Source: Ruminiclostridium sufflavum DSM 19573
Lineage (GTDB): Bacteria > Bacillota > Clostridia > Acetivibrionales > DSM-1351
DNA: 64,000 nucleotides
NCBI RefSeq assembly: GCF_003208175.1
Contig: NZ_QKMR01000006.1
Span: forward strand, 22,053 to 86,052
Reading direction: 5' to 3'
Translations under genes and position numbers: made by a program
Notes under the pieces: model-generated
What the model saw: only the letters and a program-made list of their open reading frames with translations
Told to the model about the DNA's origin: nothing
Databases searched by the model: none
Shown: piece after piece, positions 44,291 through 52,885 of the stretch
Layout: the number at the start of each line of letters is the position of its first letter
How positions within the stretch are numbered: the stretch's first letter is position 1

Positions 44291-46189
44291 ATGGGACAGG
44301 AAAGAGGAAGTATATCAATCAATACGGAAAATATTTTTCCAATTATAAAAAAATGGCTGTATTCAGAAAAGGATATATTTATTAGAGAGCTTGTATCAAA
44401 TGCCAGCGATGCAGTTAACAAAATGAAGAAGCTGGAGGCTATGGGAGAGGCACAGCTGCCTGAGGACAATAAATATGAAATCAAGGTCATTGTTAACAAG
44501 AATGAGAAAACTATAAAGGTTTTAGACAACGGTTTGGGAATGACTGATGAAGAGGTAAAAAAATATATCAACCAGATAGCTTTTTCAGGTGCGGTGGATT
44601 TCATTGAAAAATATAAGGATAAGTCTGATGACGGCCAGATTATAGGACATTTTGGATTGGGCTTCTATTCGGCATTTATGGTGTCAGAGCGTGTGCAGAT
44701 AGACACCCTGTCTTATCAAAACGGCGCAAAGGCTGTGAAATGGGTAAGTGACGGCGGCACAGAATTTGAAATGTCAGACTCAGACAAAACGGACAGAGGC
44801 ACCTTGATTACACTGTACTTATCTGATGACAGCCTTGAATTTGTTGACGAGTACAAAATGAGGCAGACGCTTGAAAAATATTTTGCATTTTTACCGATAG
44901 AGCTTTATCTGGAGGATGCTGCAAAAGAACCTGAAAAGGCAGAGGAGAAGCCTGCTGAGGATAAGAGCGGGGAGGAAGCTGTACCGGCAGCTCCGAAGCC
45001 GCTGAACGACACAGCTCCTTTATGGCTGAAAAATCCAAGAGATTGCACCGAGGAGGAGTATAAGCAATTCTATACAAAGGTGTTCCACGATTTTAACGAA
45101 CCGCTTTTCTGGATTCATTTAAATATGGATTATCCGTTTAATTTAAAGGGAATTTTGTACTTCCCCAAGCTAAAGCATGAATTTGAAACGATGGAAGGTC
45201 AGATAAAGCTATATTACAATCAGGTTTTTGTTGCGGACAATATCAAAGAGGTTATACCAGAATTTCTGATGCTGCTGAAGGGTGTGCTGGATTGCCCGGA
45301 TTTACCGCTGAATGTGTCAAGAAGCTTCTTGCAGAACGACGGATATGTCAATAAAATATCCAGTCATATTACAAAGAAGGTTGCAGATAAGCTTACTTCC
45401 ATTTTTGAAAATGAACGCGAAAACTATGATAAGTATTGGGATGATATTAATCCGTTTGTTAAGTACGGTTGTATACGGGAAGAAAAATTTTATGACAGAG
45501 TAAAGGATATTATTATTTATAAATCTACCAAGGGCGGATATGTAACACTTAACCAATACCTTGAGAATAACAAGGAAAAGCATGAGAACAAGGTATTCTA
45601 CGTATCGGATGAAAATCAGCAGGCACAGTATGTGAAGCTGTTCAACGAAAATGATATGGAAGCTGTAATTTTGTCAACAATGATTGATAATCATTTTATG
45701 TCCTTGATTGAGAGCAAGGTTTCAGGTGTACATTTTAACAGAATCGACGCTGACATATCAGACAGCATGAAGCAGGAGAATACCGGAATTGCCGAAGAGG
45801 ACGTCAGCTATCTGGAAACCCTGTTTAAAGAGACTGTTAATGATGAAAAGCTGAAGGTTCAGGTTGAGTCTCTGAAAAATGATACTATACCGGCTGTTGT
45901 TCTGCTATCGGAGCAGTCAAGAAGAATGCAGGAAATGAGCAGAATGTACGGAGGCGGTATGGATATGAGCAGTATGTTCCCTAAGGAGCAGACGCTTGTA
46001 CTTAATTCATCAAACAAGCTTGTCAAGGCTGTTATTGATTTGAAGGCTAATGAAGCAAAAAAAGAAGATGTTAAGCTTATAAGCGAGCATATTTACGATT
46101 TGGCAATGATGAGCCATCAGCAGCTTGAGCCGGAGGCAATGTCAAGGTTTATTGCCAGAAGCAATGAGATATTGATGAAGCTGGTTTAA
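44291..46189 (+). CDS. htpG: Molecular chaperone HtpG (bacterial Hsp90)
   Basis: HtpG is a homodimeric ATP-driven chaperone. The 632-residue protein has the GHKL ATPase domain with ELVSNASDA, the LDNGLGMT motif and GHFGLGFYSAFMV. The middle domain contains LWLKNPRDCTEEEYKQFY and LPLNVSRSFLQ, and a C-terminal dimerisation domain follows. Between N and middle domains (about residues 210-240) lies a charged Glu/Lys/Pro-rich linker resembling that of eukaryotic Hsp90, unusual for HtpG. Start ATG 44291 gives the family-like MGQERGSISINTENIFPI. The upstream CIRCE suggests HrcA control. A terminator follows at 46228. Confidence 0.96.
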   Translation: MGQERGSISINTENIFPIIKKWLYSEKDIFIRELVSNASDAVNKMKKLEAMGEAQLPEDNKYEIKVIVNKNEKTIKVLDNGLGMTDEEVKKYINQIAFSGAVDFIEKYKDKSDDGQIIGHFGLGFYSAFMVSERVQIDTLSYQNGAKAVKWVSDGGTEFEMSDSDKTDRGTLITLYLSDDSLEFVDEYKMRQTLEKYFAFLPIELYLEDAAKEPEKAEEKPAEDKSGEEAVPAAPKPLNDTAPLWLKNPRDCTEEEYKQFYTKVFHDFNEPLFWIHLNMDYPFNLKGILYFPKLKHEFETMEGQIKLYYNQVFVADNIKEVIPEFLMLLKGVLDCPDLPLNVSRSFLQNDGYVNKISSHITKKVADKLTSIFENERENYDKYWDDINPFVKYGCIREEKFYDRVKDIIIYKSTKGGYVTLNQYLENNKEKHENKVFYVSDENQQAQYVKLFNENDMEAVILSTMIDNHFMSLIESKVSGVHFNRIDADISDSMKQENTGIAEEDVSYLETLFKETVNDEKLKVQVESLKNDTIPAVVLLSEQSRRMQEMSRMYGGGMDMSSMFPKEQTLVLNSSNKLVKAVIDLKANEAKKEDVKLISEHIYDLAMMSHQQLEPEAMSRFIARSNEILMKLV

Positions 46190-46227
46190 CAGCATAAGAG
46201 AAAGCTTATAAGTTATAAAGCTAAATT

Positions 46228-46267
46228 AAAAAGGCAGCTTAGAAATAAATTCTACGGCTGCCTTTTT
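46228..46267. terminator. Bidirectional terminator between htpG and the acyl-CoA synthetase gene
   Basis: AAAAAGGCAGC (46228-46238) and GCTGCCTTTTT (46257-46267) form an 11-bp perfect stem with A/T runs on both sides. It serves both convergent genes. Confidence 0.9.
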
Positions 46268-46279
46268 GAATCAAAGGAA

Positions 46280-47944
46280 TTACTTTTTTGTTTCGTCAGT
46301 TTCTCTGATTTCAACACGCCTTATTTTACCGCTGATAGTTTTTGGAAGCTCCTCCACAAACTCAATAACTCTTGGATATTTATACGGGGCAGTTACATTC
46401 TTAACATGCTCCTGAAGCTCCTTTATAAGCTCCTTGCTGGGCGTATAGCTTTTTGCCAGTACGACGGTAGCCTTTACAATCTGGCCTCTTACTTCATCGG
46501 GAACGGCTGTTATAGCACATTCTAATACGGCAGGATGCTCCAATAGCGCGCTTTCAACTTCAAAAGGTCCAATTCTGTAGCCTGAGCTTTTAATTACATC
46601 GTCGGCTCTGCCAACAAACCAGAAATAACCGTCTTCATCACGCCAAGCCAAATCACCGGTGTAATAAATATCATCATGCCATACCTTGTTAGTCAAAGCT
46701 TCGTCTCTGTAGTATCCGCCGAACATTCCGGCAGGCTTTATCTTATCAGTACGAATAACAATCTGGCCTTCCTCACCGATTTGACATGAATTGCCGTTTT
46801 CATCCAATATATCAATATCATAGCCGGGAGAAGGCTTGCCCATGGAACCGGGTTTTGCCTCCGTCCACTTTGTTGTAGACAGAACAACGGTTAATTCTGT
46901 TTGACCGAAGGCTTCCTTAAGCTGAATGCCGGTAGCATTGTAAAATTGGGTAAATACCTCTGGATTAAGTGGCTCACCGGCAACTACACAATATTTAAGA
47001 GCGCTTAAATCAAGCTTCGTAAGATCCTCTTTTATGAAAAACCTATAAATTGTTGGAGGTGCGCAGAAGGTGGTTACCTTGTGCCTTGATATAACCGCAA
47101 GCAAGTCCTTTGCCACAAATTTGTCAAAATCATATACAAATACGGCACTGCCTGCCAGCCATTGGCCATAAATCTTGCCCCAAACAGCCTTTGCCCATCC
47201 GGTGTCTGCAACGGTAAGATGCAAGCCGCCGTCAATAACATTTTGCCAGTATCTGGCGGTATAAATATGCCCTAAGGGATAAACGTAATCATGCTGAACC
47301 ATTTTGGGCATACCTGTGGTTCCGGAAGTAAAATACAGCAATGAAATATCATTATTTTGTGAAGCCAATTCGCCTTGAGGCCTGTCAAATACATTTGAAG
47401 CCTCATCAACTGATTTTGTAAAGTCTATCCAGCCATCCTTGCTGTCACAGATCAGTGCCTTGTGCTTCAGTGACGGACATTTACTCTGAGCATCCTCAAC
47501 ATGCTTTAAGACCTCAGGATCGGGAACGCATACAATCATTTTTATATCAGCGGCATTAAATCTGTAAACATAGTCTTTTTGAGTTAAAAGATGGGTTGCA
47601 GGGATGGTAACAGCACCTAGCTTATGCAATGCAAGAATACAGAACCAGAATTCATATCTTCTTTTTAAAACAAGCATAACAGGGTCTCCCCGTTTAATAC
47701 CCACAGACTTAAAGAAGTTTGCGGTTTTATCACTGTATTCCTTGAGCTGTGCAAATGTAAACGTAGCCTCAGCTCCGGATTCGTCGCACCACACTATAGC
47801 CACCTTGTCGGGCTCGGTTCTTGCATATTCGTCAACCACATCATATGCAAAATTAAAATTTTCAGGTATATTTACACGGTAATTTTCGATTATATCTTCA
47901 TAAGAAGAGAAATCGAGCTTTGACAGATATTTATGCAGCAACAT
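46280..47944 (-). CDS. AMP-forming acyl-CoA synthetase (acetyl/medium-chain type)
   Basis: Activates a carboxylic acid to acyl-AMP and then acyl-CoA. The 554-residue protein has the P-loop-like [16 protein letters not shown], the adenylate motif [31 protein letters not shown] (shown as the TGD and GRADD parts) and the C-terminal catalytic Lys in KTISGKIRR. The N-terminal [23 protein letters not shown] extension is typical of the MACS/acetate-CoA-ligase-like branch. ATG follows AGGGGG. It is 17 bp after an XRE-cupin regulator gene in one operon. Substrate identity is unclear from sequence. Confidence 0.9.
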   Translation of the reverse strand: MLLHKYLSKLDFSSYEDIIENYRVNIPENFNFAYDVVDEYARTEPDKVAIVWCDESGAEATFTFAQLKEYSDKTANFFKSVGIKRGDPVMLVLKRRYEFWFCILALHKLGAVTIPATHLLTQKDYVYRFNAADIKMIVCVPDPEVLKHVEDAQSKCPSLKHKALICDSKDGWIDFTKSVDEASNVFDRPQGELASQNNDISLLYFTSGTTGMPKMVQHDYVYPLGHIYTARYWQNVIDGGLHLTVADTGWAKAVWGKIYGQWLAGSAVFVYDFDKFVAKDLLAVISRHKVTTFCAPPTIYRFFIKEDLTKLDLSALKYCVVAGEPLNPEVFTQFYNATGIQLKEAFGQTELTVVLSTTKWTEAKPGSMGKPSPGYDIDILDENGNSCQIGEEGQIVIRTDKIKPAGMFGGYYRDEALTNKVWHDDIYYTGDLAWRDEDGYFWFVGRADDVIKSSGYRIGPFEVESALLEHPAVLECAITAVPDEVRGQIVKATVVLAKSYTPSKELIKELQEHVKNVTAPYKYPRVIEFVEELPKTISGKIRRVEIRETDETKK

Positions 47945-47961
47945 TTGTTTTTCCCCCTAAA

Positions 47962-48519
47962 TTACTTAAGAATTATTGCTAAAAATTTAGCTTGCTTTCC
48001 GTTTAAAGCTTTCATGCCATGATTCGCAGAAGAATCAAAGTATACCGAATCGCCTTCTTCCAAAATGAGCTCATGACCGTTTATTATAATTTCTACTGTT
48101 CCTTCCAGTACATAATTAAACTCCTGTCCTTGGTGGGAATTGAAATGAATCCGGGAATTTTCGGCTTGGGCAGGAACAGTGACAATAAAGGGCTCGGCCT
48201 TTTTGCCTATAAAATTGTTGGCTAAGTTGTGATATTTATAAGCTTCTCTTCTTTCCACACTGGCGCCCTTGCCTTTTCTTACCACCTGATAGGTGTGAAG
48301 CTTGGGAGCATCACCGGTAAGGATAGCTGAAAGCTCAACTTTGAATTTATTAGCTATCTGATAGAGAAAGCTGACAGGAATATCTGTATCTCCGCTTTCA
48401 TATGCCCGGTAAGTTTCTTCGGGAATTTTTAGTTCAGCAGCCAGAGTCTGAATGGATATCTCGGATATTTCTCTCAAGTCTTTAATGCGCGATGCAATTA
48501 GCTTTATTTGCTCAGACAT
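47962..48519 (-). CDS. XRE-family regulator with cupin domain
   Basis: The 185-residue protein has an N-terminal helix-turn-helix (about 7-62; RISDLR-type start and ISIQTLAAELKIPEETYRAYESG) and a C-terminal cupin domain (about 105-185; NSHQGQEFNYVLEGTVEIII and GDSVYFDSSANHGMKAL). Such proteins sense small ligands and control adjacent metabolic genes. It is co-oriented with the acyl-CoA synthetase gene just downstream, which it probably regulates (inference). ATG follows GGAAGGTG on the minus strand. Confidence 0.92.
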   Translation of the reverse strand: MSEQIKLIASRIKDLREISEISIQTLAAELKIPEETYRAYESGDTDIPVSFLYQIANKFKVELSAILTGDAPKLHTYQVVRKGKGASVERREAYKYHNLANNFIGKKAEPFIVTVPAQAENSRIHFNSHQGQEFNYVLEGTVEIIINGHELILEEGDSVYFDSSANHGMKALNGKQAKFLAIILK

Positions 48520-48950
48520 ACAATCACCTTCCGATATTAATATTTTAGATTTAGCAATACAGGAGTTTTTTTAGCTGAAATTCTAAAAAAAGCTTAAGTA
48601 TTAAATAAAAACTGTTTTATTGACATAATACTATGCATACATGCTATTAGAAGCTATAAAAATTTTGTATAAAAATCTGTACACATTCGAAAAATATAAT
48701 AGCATAACTGAATAAATCATGTAAAGCTTGTAAATAACCTTTTTTAGTATTTATTTTAACGTTTTCAACCCAATTTATTCTGAATAAAATTTAAAAAGGT
48801 AAAAAACATTAAAAAATGTATAATATTACATATATAACCTTTAAAAAATATAAAATATTGACAGTTATGCAATTAATATAACAATATATAAAATATTATA
48901 GAAATTATATGCAGAATATGATACCATAATAGATATGGAATATATTTACT
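48520..48950. other. AT-rich spacer of about 430 bp, no gene seen
   Basis: Very AT-rich DNA between the divergent XRE-cupin gene and repeat copy G. It must contain the promoter of the XRE-cupin operon. TTGACA occurs at 48858-48863 on the + strand without a good -10 at 16-18 bp. I see no ORF, RNA gene or clear dyad here. Confidence 0.5.
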
Positions 48951-49207
48951 AAAGCCAATTACAGCTCCGGCTTTTGCGGCGATAGAATATTGCAATGCTA
49001 TTTATATTGCAAAGAATATATATCGCGGCGATATATATTTGTGACGGTATTATGTTTTGTGACGAAATATATTTCGTCTTTTTAGTTGAATTAAGCTTTT
49101 AAGCTGATTTTGAATGCAGTTTGGATTTGCCCTTTAGGAGGCTTTAGCCTCGAACCCAGACTATCGGCCGGTATAATCGGTTCCTCAAGCCGATAGTAAT
49201 TGACTTT
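48951..49207 (+). repeat. Dispersed palindromic repeat, copy G (enlarged, about 257 bp)
   Basis: Left end AAGCCAATTACAGCTCCGGC, right end CAAGCCGATAGTAATTGACTTT. The centre is expanded: several self-complementary blocks (ATATATATCGCGGCGATATATAT; GACGAAATATATTTCGTC, each shown without flanks) and a further hairpin GCCTTTAGGAGGCTTTAGCC-like segment near 49129-49149. The right end lies 5 bp before the ribosome site of the chemoreceptor gene. A segment at 49088-49104 (GAATTAAGCTTTTAAGC) also occurs near 12671-12687 with one difference. Confidence 0.7.
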
Positions 49208-49227
49208 GCGCTGGAGGTTTGATAAAC

Positions 49228-50472
49228 ATGTCTATAAGCAAAAAGATTTTTGTTATTGTTTTGTGCGGAATATTGATTACTTGCTTCGGAACGGCAGGAA
49301 ATTTACTTTGGGATTTTTCGCCTTTGATATTTCCGGTTATTTCATGGGCTTTTGTTATTGCCATTGGCCTGCTGCTGACTTTTTCAATCAGTATACCTTT
49401 AAAGACCATCGGGAAGGTTGTTGAAAGAACAGCAAATTTTGATTTGTCTCATGATAAAACATATAACAAAATTAAACAAAGAAAGGATGAGATAGGTTTT
49501 ATTGCAAAAAACCTGTCGCTGGCAAGAATTGCATTAAGGGATATGTTAGGCTTGATGCAGGAAACGTCAAATCACCTCATAAATAATACCCAGGAAGTTG
49601 AAAATGCCGCACTTCACTTAAAAGAAAAGACAGACGATACCTTGCTTACAACAGAGCATATTTCGGCTTCTATGCAGCAGTCAGCCGCAACCACATCACA
49701 GATTAGCAACAGTACTCAGGAGATTTTGCAGAATATTAACCTTATATCTCAAAATTCTGAGAAAGGAGCTGTATCCGCAAATATAATCAGTGAACATGCA
49801 AGCGAAATAAAGGAAAGTGCTGTTTTATCAGCAAAAAATGCCGAAGATATTTATATGGAGGTTAAGCAGCAGCTTCAAAAGGCGATGGAACAGGCAGCAG
49901 CAGTTTCTCAGATAGAATTTCTTGCTCAGGCGATATTGCAGATTACAGAACAGACCAATTTATTATCACTCAATGCCGCCATAGAAGCTGCAAGAGCAGG
50001 AGAAGCAGGAAAGGGCTTCGCTGTTGTTGCCGACGAAATACGAAAGCTGGCAGATCAGTCATCAAAGACTGCAACAGATATAAAGCAAGTTGTCCGGACT
50101 GTAAATGAGTCAGTGGATGCGCTAACAGAGAGCGCAGGCGTCCTTTTGAACTTTATGGATAAGGATGTTCTCAATGATTATCAGAAATTAATAAAAACCG
50201 GAGAGCAATATTATGCTGATTCCATGCAGTTCAGTTCTATGATGAATGAATTTAATGATTCCTCAAAAGCAATGAATCAGTCTGTTTCAATTATTGTAAA
50301 TGCACTTGAGCAGGTATCGGCAAGTGTCAGTCAAAGTGCTGGCGGGGTTGTATCAATTTCCGTAAAAACAGCAGAAGTAGCCGGAAAGGTTTCAGAGGTT
50401 AAAAGCTCAACTCAAAATAATTTGGTTTCATCAAAGAAGTTAAAGGATCAGGTTTCAAAGTTTACTCTATAG
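49228..50472 (+). CDS. Methyl-accepting chemotaxis protein without a sensory ectodomain
   Basis: The 414-residue protein has two TM helices close together (about 6-24 and 32-56), leaving almost no extracellular loop. A HAMP-like segment (about 57-105) and a cytoplasmic signalling domain follow, with the tip [20 protein letters not shown] and [14 protein letters not shown]. Lacking a ligand domain, it may sense membrane or cytoplasmic signals, or work through a partner (inference). ATG 49228 is 10 bp after GGAGG (49213-49217). The TTG at 49219 is too near that site. It is immediately downstream of repeat copy G. Confidence 0.92.
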   Translation: MSISKKIFVIVLCGILITCFGTAGNLLWDFSPLIFPVISWAFVIAIGLLLTFSISIPLKTIGKVVERTANFDLSHDKTYNKIKQRKDEIGFIAKNLSLARIALRDMLGLMQETSNHLINNTQEVENAALHLKEKTDDTLLTTEHISASMQQSAATTSQISNSTQEILQNINLISQNSEKGAVSANIISEHASEIKESAVLSAKNAEDIYMEVKQQLQKAMEQAAAVSQIEFLAQAILQITEQTNLLSLNAAIEAARAGEAGKGFAVVADEIRKLADQSSKTATDIKQVVRTVNESVDALTESAGVLLNFMDKDVLNDYQKLIKTGEQYYADSMQFSSMMNEFNDSSKAMNQSVSIIVNALEQVSASVSQSAGGVVSISVKTAEVAGKVSEVKSSTQNNLVSSKKLKDQVSKFTL

Positions 50473-50591
50473 TATGTGGGTATAGTGCGGTTTTCATGGT
50501 TGGGAATATTTACAACCGGTAAATGCGATTGCTTTTGAGAGTTTCTTATTATAGTATATTATACATAAGCCGATATTTAATATAACTAAAA

Positions 50592-50691
50592 AATCAATTA
50601 CGGTTTAAGCTTTGTACGATATAATATTGTTTTCCGTAATATGGGAATTTGCATTGAAAAAACGAATTTTTTTGGCAGACAGTAATTGACC
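50592..50691 (+). repeat. Dispersed palindromic repeat, copy H (100 bp)
   Basis: Left AATCAATTACGGTTTAAGCT, then GTACGATATAATATTG, a 40-bp enlarged centre, and right GGCAGACAGTAATTGACCTC. The ends pair as TCAATTAC/GTAATTGA. It is located between the chemoreceptor and HD-GYP genes. Confidence 0.75.
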
Positions 50692-50769
50692 TCTTAATAG
50701 TAGTATTATTCTTAGTCAAATTTACATTATTTATGGTGTCAGTTCAATTTGTTAAAGTAGGTGTTATTT

Positions 50770-51819
50770 ATGAGATATGACTATGTAAAGGTTAGCGAGG
50801 ATATTATAGGAAGCTTTTTGGGCGGCGATGTATATACTGTCGGGGGCAATTTAATTGTTACGGAAGATACGCTGATTACAGATTATATACTTAAAAAGTT
50901 AATAAGCTTTGGAATTGAAAAGATATACACCTATAGGATTAATACGGTCCGAGGGGATGATTATTTACGAAGCAATGATATAAGTAACGACCAGAAAAGA
51001 TATATCGGGGATGTTAATAAAGCAAAGCAGCTGCTCCAAGACCTGGCCTCGGGTAAAAAGTTGGATTTGGGTAAGGCGGAGGATATCTCGGAAAATGTGT
51101 ACAGCAAAATTAATGATTACAGCTCCTTAATGGATTGTGTCAATACTGTCAAAATTGCTGATGAGTATACATACTCGCACATGGTAAATGTTTCTGTATA
51201 TTCCATGCTTTTAGGCAAATGGATGGGCCTAAGCAAAGAACAAATCAAGGATGTTATTTTGGCAGGTATTCTTCATGATGTGGGAAAATCTCAGATTCCG
51301 CTGGAAATTCTGAATAAAAAGGGGTCTCTGAATGAAAGTGAATTTGAGATAATGAAGAAGCATGCTGTATATGGATATGAAATAATAAAACATAACAAAG
51401 ATATAAATATGGATGTAAAAAGAGCAGTAATAATGCATCATGAAAAGGAAGACGGGTCCGGATACCCTTTTGGGATAAAAGGAAACCAGAAAAACCTGTA
51501 TTCTAAAATTCTTACCGTCGCCGATATATTTGACGCTATAACCTCTGACAGGGTATACAGAAGAAGGCAGACGCCCTTTGAAGCCTTCAAGGAGCTTGAG
51601 AGAATAGGATATGATGTCGTTGATCCAAAGGTCATGATGGCAATGCTTTGCAACATGCCCAGCTATTATGTGGGCTCTAAAGTGAGAATGCAGAACGGCG
51701 AGATAGGAGAGGTTGTTTATGTGCCGTATCAGTGTGCATATGCTCCTGTTATAAAGGTAAATAACAGCTTTTATGATTTTTCATACGAAAAAGAGGTTTT
51801 AATTTCAGAATTTTTATAA
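50770..51819 (+). CDS. HD-GYP domain protein (putative c-di-GMP phosphodiesterase)
   Basis: HD-GYP proteins hydrolyse cyclic di-GMP to GMP or pGpG. In the 349-residue product the metal-binding residues are visible: H137, the HD pair at 169-170 in GILHDVGKSQIP, H198, and HHEKEDGSGYP (223-233), which carries the GYP motif. The N-terminal 120 residues form a separate domain of unknown type, and the last 60 residues form a small beta-rich tail. ATG 50770 follows AGTAGGTG with 7 bp; the GTG at 50761 overlaps that site. It is near the chemoreceptor gene, consistent with motility or biofilm control. Confidence 0.92.
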   Translation: MRYDYVKVSEDIIGSFLGGDVYTVGGNLIVTEDTLITDYILKKLISFGIEKIYTYRINTVRGDDYLRSNDISNDQKRYIGDVNKAKQLLQDLASGKKLDLGKAEDISENVYSKINDYSSLMDCVNTVKIADEYTYSHMVNVSVYSMLLGKWMGLSKEQIKDVILAGILHDVGKSQIPLEILNKKGSLNESEFEIMKKHAVYGYEIIKHNKDINMDVKRAVIMHHEKEDGSGYPFGIKGNQKNLYSKILTVADIFDAITSDRVYRRRQTPFEAFKELERIGYDVVDPKVMMAMLCNMPSYYVGSKVRMQNGEIGEVVYVPYQCAYAPVIKVNNSFYDFSYEKEVLISEFL

Positions 51820-51849
51820 TAGCTTAACGGGTATATATTCCTCGATAAA

Positions 51850-52734
51850 TTACTTTGACAGGAGTATATCAATAAATGTGTTTACAGCCTTAGACAAAAC
51901 TACATTTTTCATTTGAACAATTCCAATTTCCCTTGTGGGAATAGGCTCTTTAAGTTGAATTTCAAACAGCTCCCCGTTACTTATCAGGTCAGATGCGCTT
52001 TCCTTCAGTACATATGCTATTCCGGTGCCTATTTTTGCAAATTCCACCAGAAGCTCCAGACTTTCAAGCTCTATTTCGGGTGAACATACAAGTCCGCGAT
52101 CGCTGAAGAGGCTATCAACGGATTTCCTTGTAGAGCTTTGTGCCTGAAGCATTATAAGAGGATATTGAATTAATTCCTTCAGCTCTGTCTTTCTGTTCTT
52201 AAGCTCGGCAAATTTATCAGAGGCAACAAAAATATCATTGACATTGATAAACGGAACAGATATAAATACCTCCTTGCTGACGGGGAGGGTAGCTATTGCG
52301 ATGTCAACAAGTCCGCTTTTCAGTACCTCCAGCAATTGCGGAGTGGTTCTGTTTATTATTTTAACGGCCACCTTTGGATATAATTTTCCAAATTTTTCGA
52401 TATACGGCATTATAAAATATTTGCAGATAGAGTCACTCACACCGATTTTAATTTCTCCCGCACGAAGTCCTTCTATTTCCTGAAGCTTGCCTTCTGCTGC
52501 CTTTAGGAAATTAAAGGCCTGTGAAGCATAGCTGAAAAGCAGCTCTCCTTCCGATGTAAGCTGCATATTTCTGGATTTTCTATAGAATAAATTAACACCC
52601 AATTGTTTTTCAAGGCTTTTAATTGATTGACTTACGGCGGATTGTGTAATAAAAAGCTTTTGTGCCGCGGTTGAAAAGCTTTTGTTTTGTGCACAATAAT
52701 AGAATATTTTATATAATTCAAAGTTAATATCCAT
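51850..52734 (-). CDS. LysR-family transcriptional regulator
   Basis: The 294-residue protein has the typical winged HTH (residues 1-60; FSTAAQKLFITQSAVSQSIK) and a periplasmic-binding-like effector domain (about 90-294). It is divergent from purL, sharing a 150-bp intergenic region with an inverted repeat that fits LysR binding. It may regulate its own transcription or purL (inference). The effector is unknown. ATG 52734 is the natural start, with the HTH beginning within a few residues. Confidence 0.92.
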   Translation of the reverse strand: MDINFELYKIFYYCAQNKSFSTAAQKLFITQSAVSQSIKSLEKQLGVNLFYRKSRNMQLTSEGELLFSYASQAFNFLKAAEGKLQEIEGLRAGEIKIGVSDSICKYFIMPYIEKFGKLYPKVAVKIINRTTPQLLEVLKSGLVDIAIATLPVSKEVFISVPFINVNDIFVASDKFAELKNRKTELKELIQYPLIMLQAQSSTRKSVDSLFSDRGLVCSPEIELESLELLVEFAKIGTGIAYVLKESASDLISNGELFEIQLKEPIPTREIGIVQMKNVVLSKAVNTFIDILLSK

Positions 52735-52752
52735 AAGTACCTCTAATGCGTT

Positions 52753-52780
52753 ATATTAGTTATATTAATTTTACTAATAT
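52753..52780. promoter_or_regulatory. Candidate LysR operator
   Basis: ATATTAGT (52753-52760) and ACTAATAT (52773-52780) are exact inverted arms separated by 12 bp. Arm size and spacing fit the dyads bound by LysR regulators, and the site lies 19 bp from the regulator start codon. The surroundings are very AT-rich, so chance symmetry is possible. Confidence 0.45.
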
Positions 52781-52885
52781 ATTTTATCATATTATAATTA
52801 TAAGTAAAGAGTAAGGCTTTCACTTAGGCGTAACTGCTTTTGCAAGCATTAATATAAATTTTATCCATAGGGAGGAATACTGGTG

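Noticed and set aside
48858-48890. Promoter beginning with TTGACA in the AT-rich spacer
   Set aside because: No convincing -10 box at 16-18 bp, and a perfect hexamer is expected by chance in such sequence.
4751-50691. CRISPR array explanation for the dispersed repeats
   Set aside because: Copies are kilobases apart, lack regular spacers and have no cas genes nearby.
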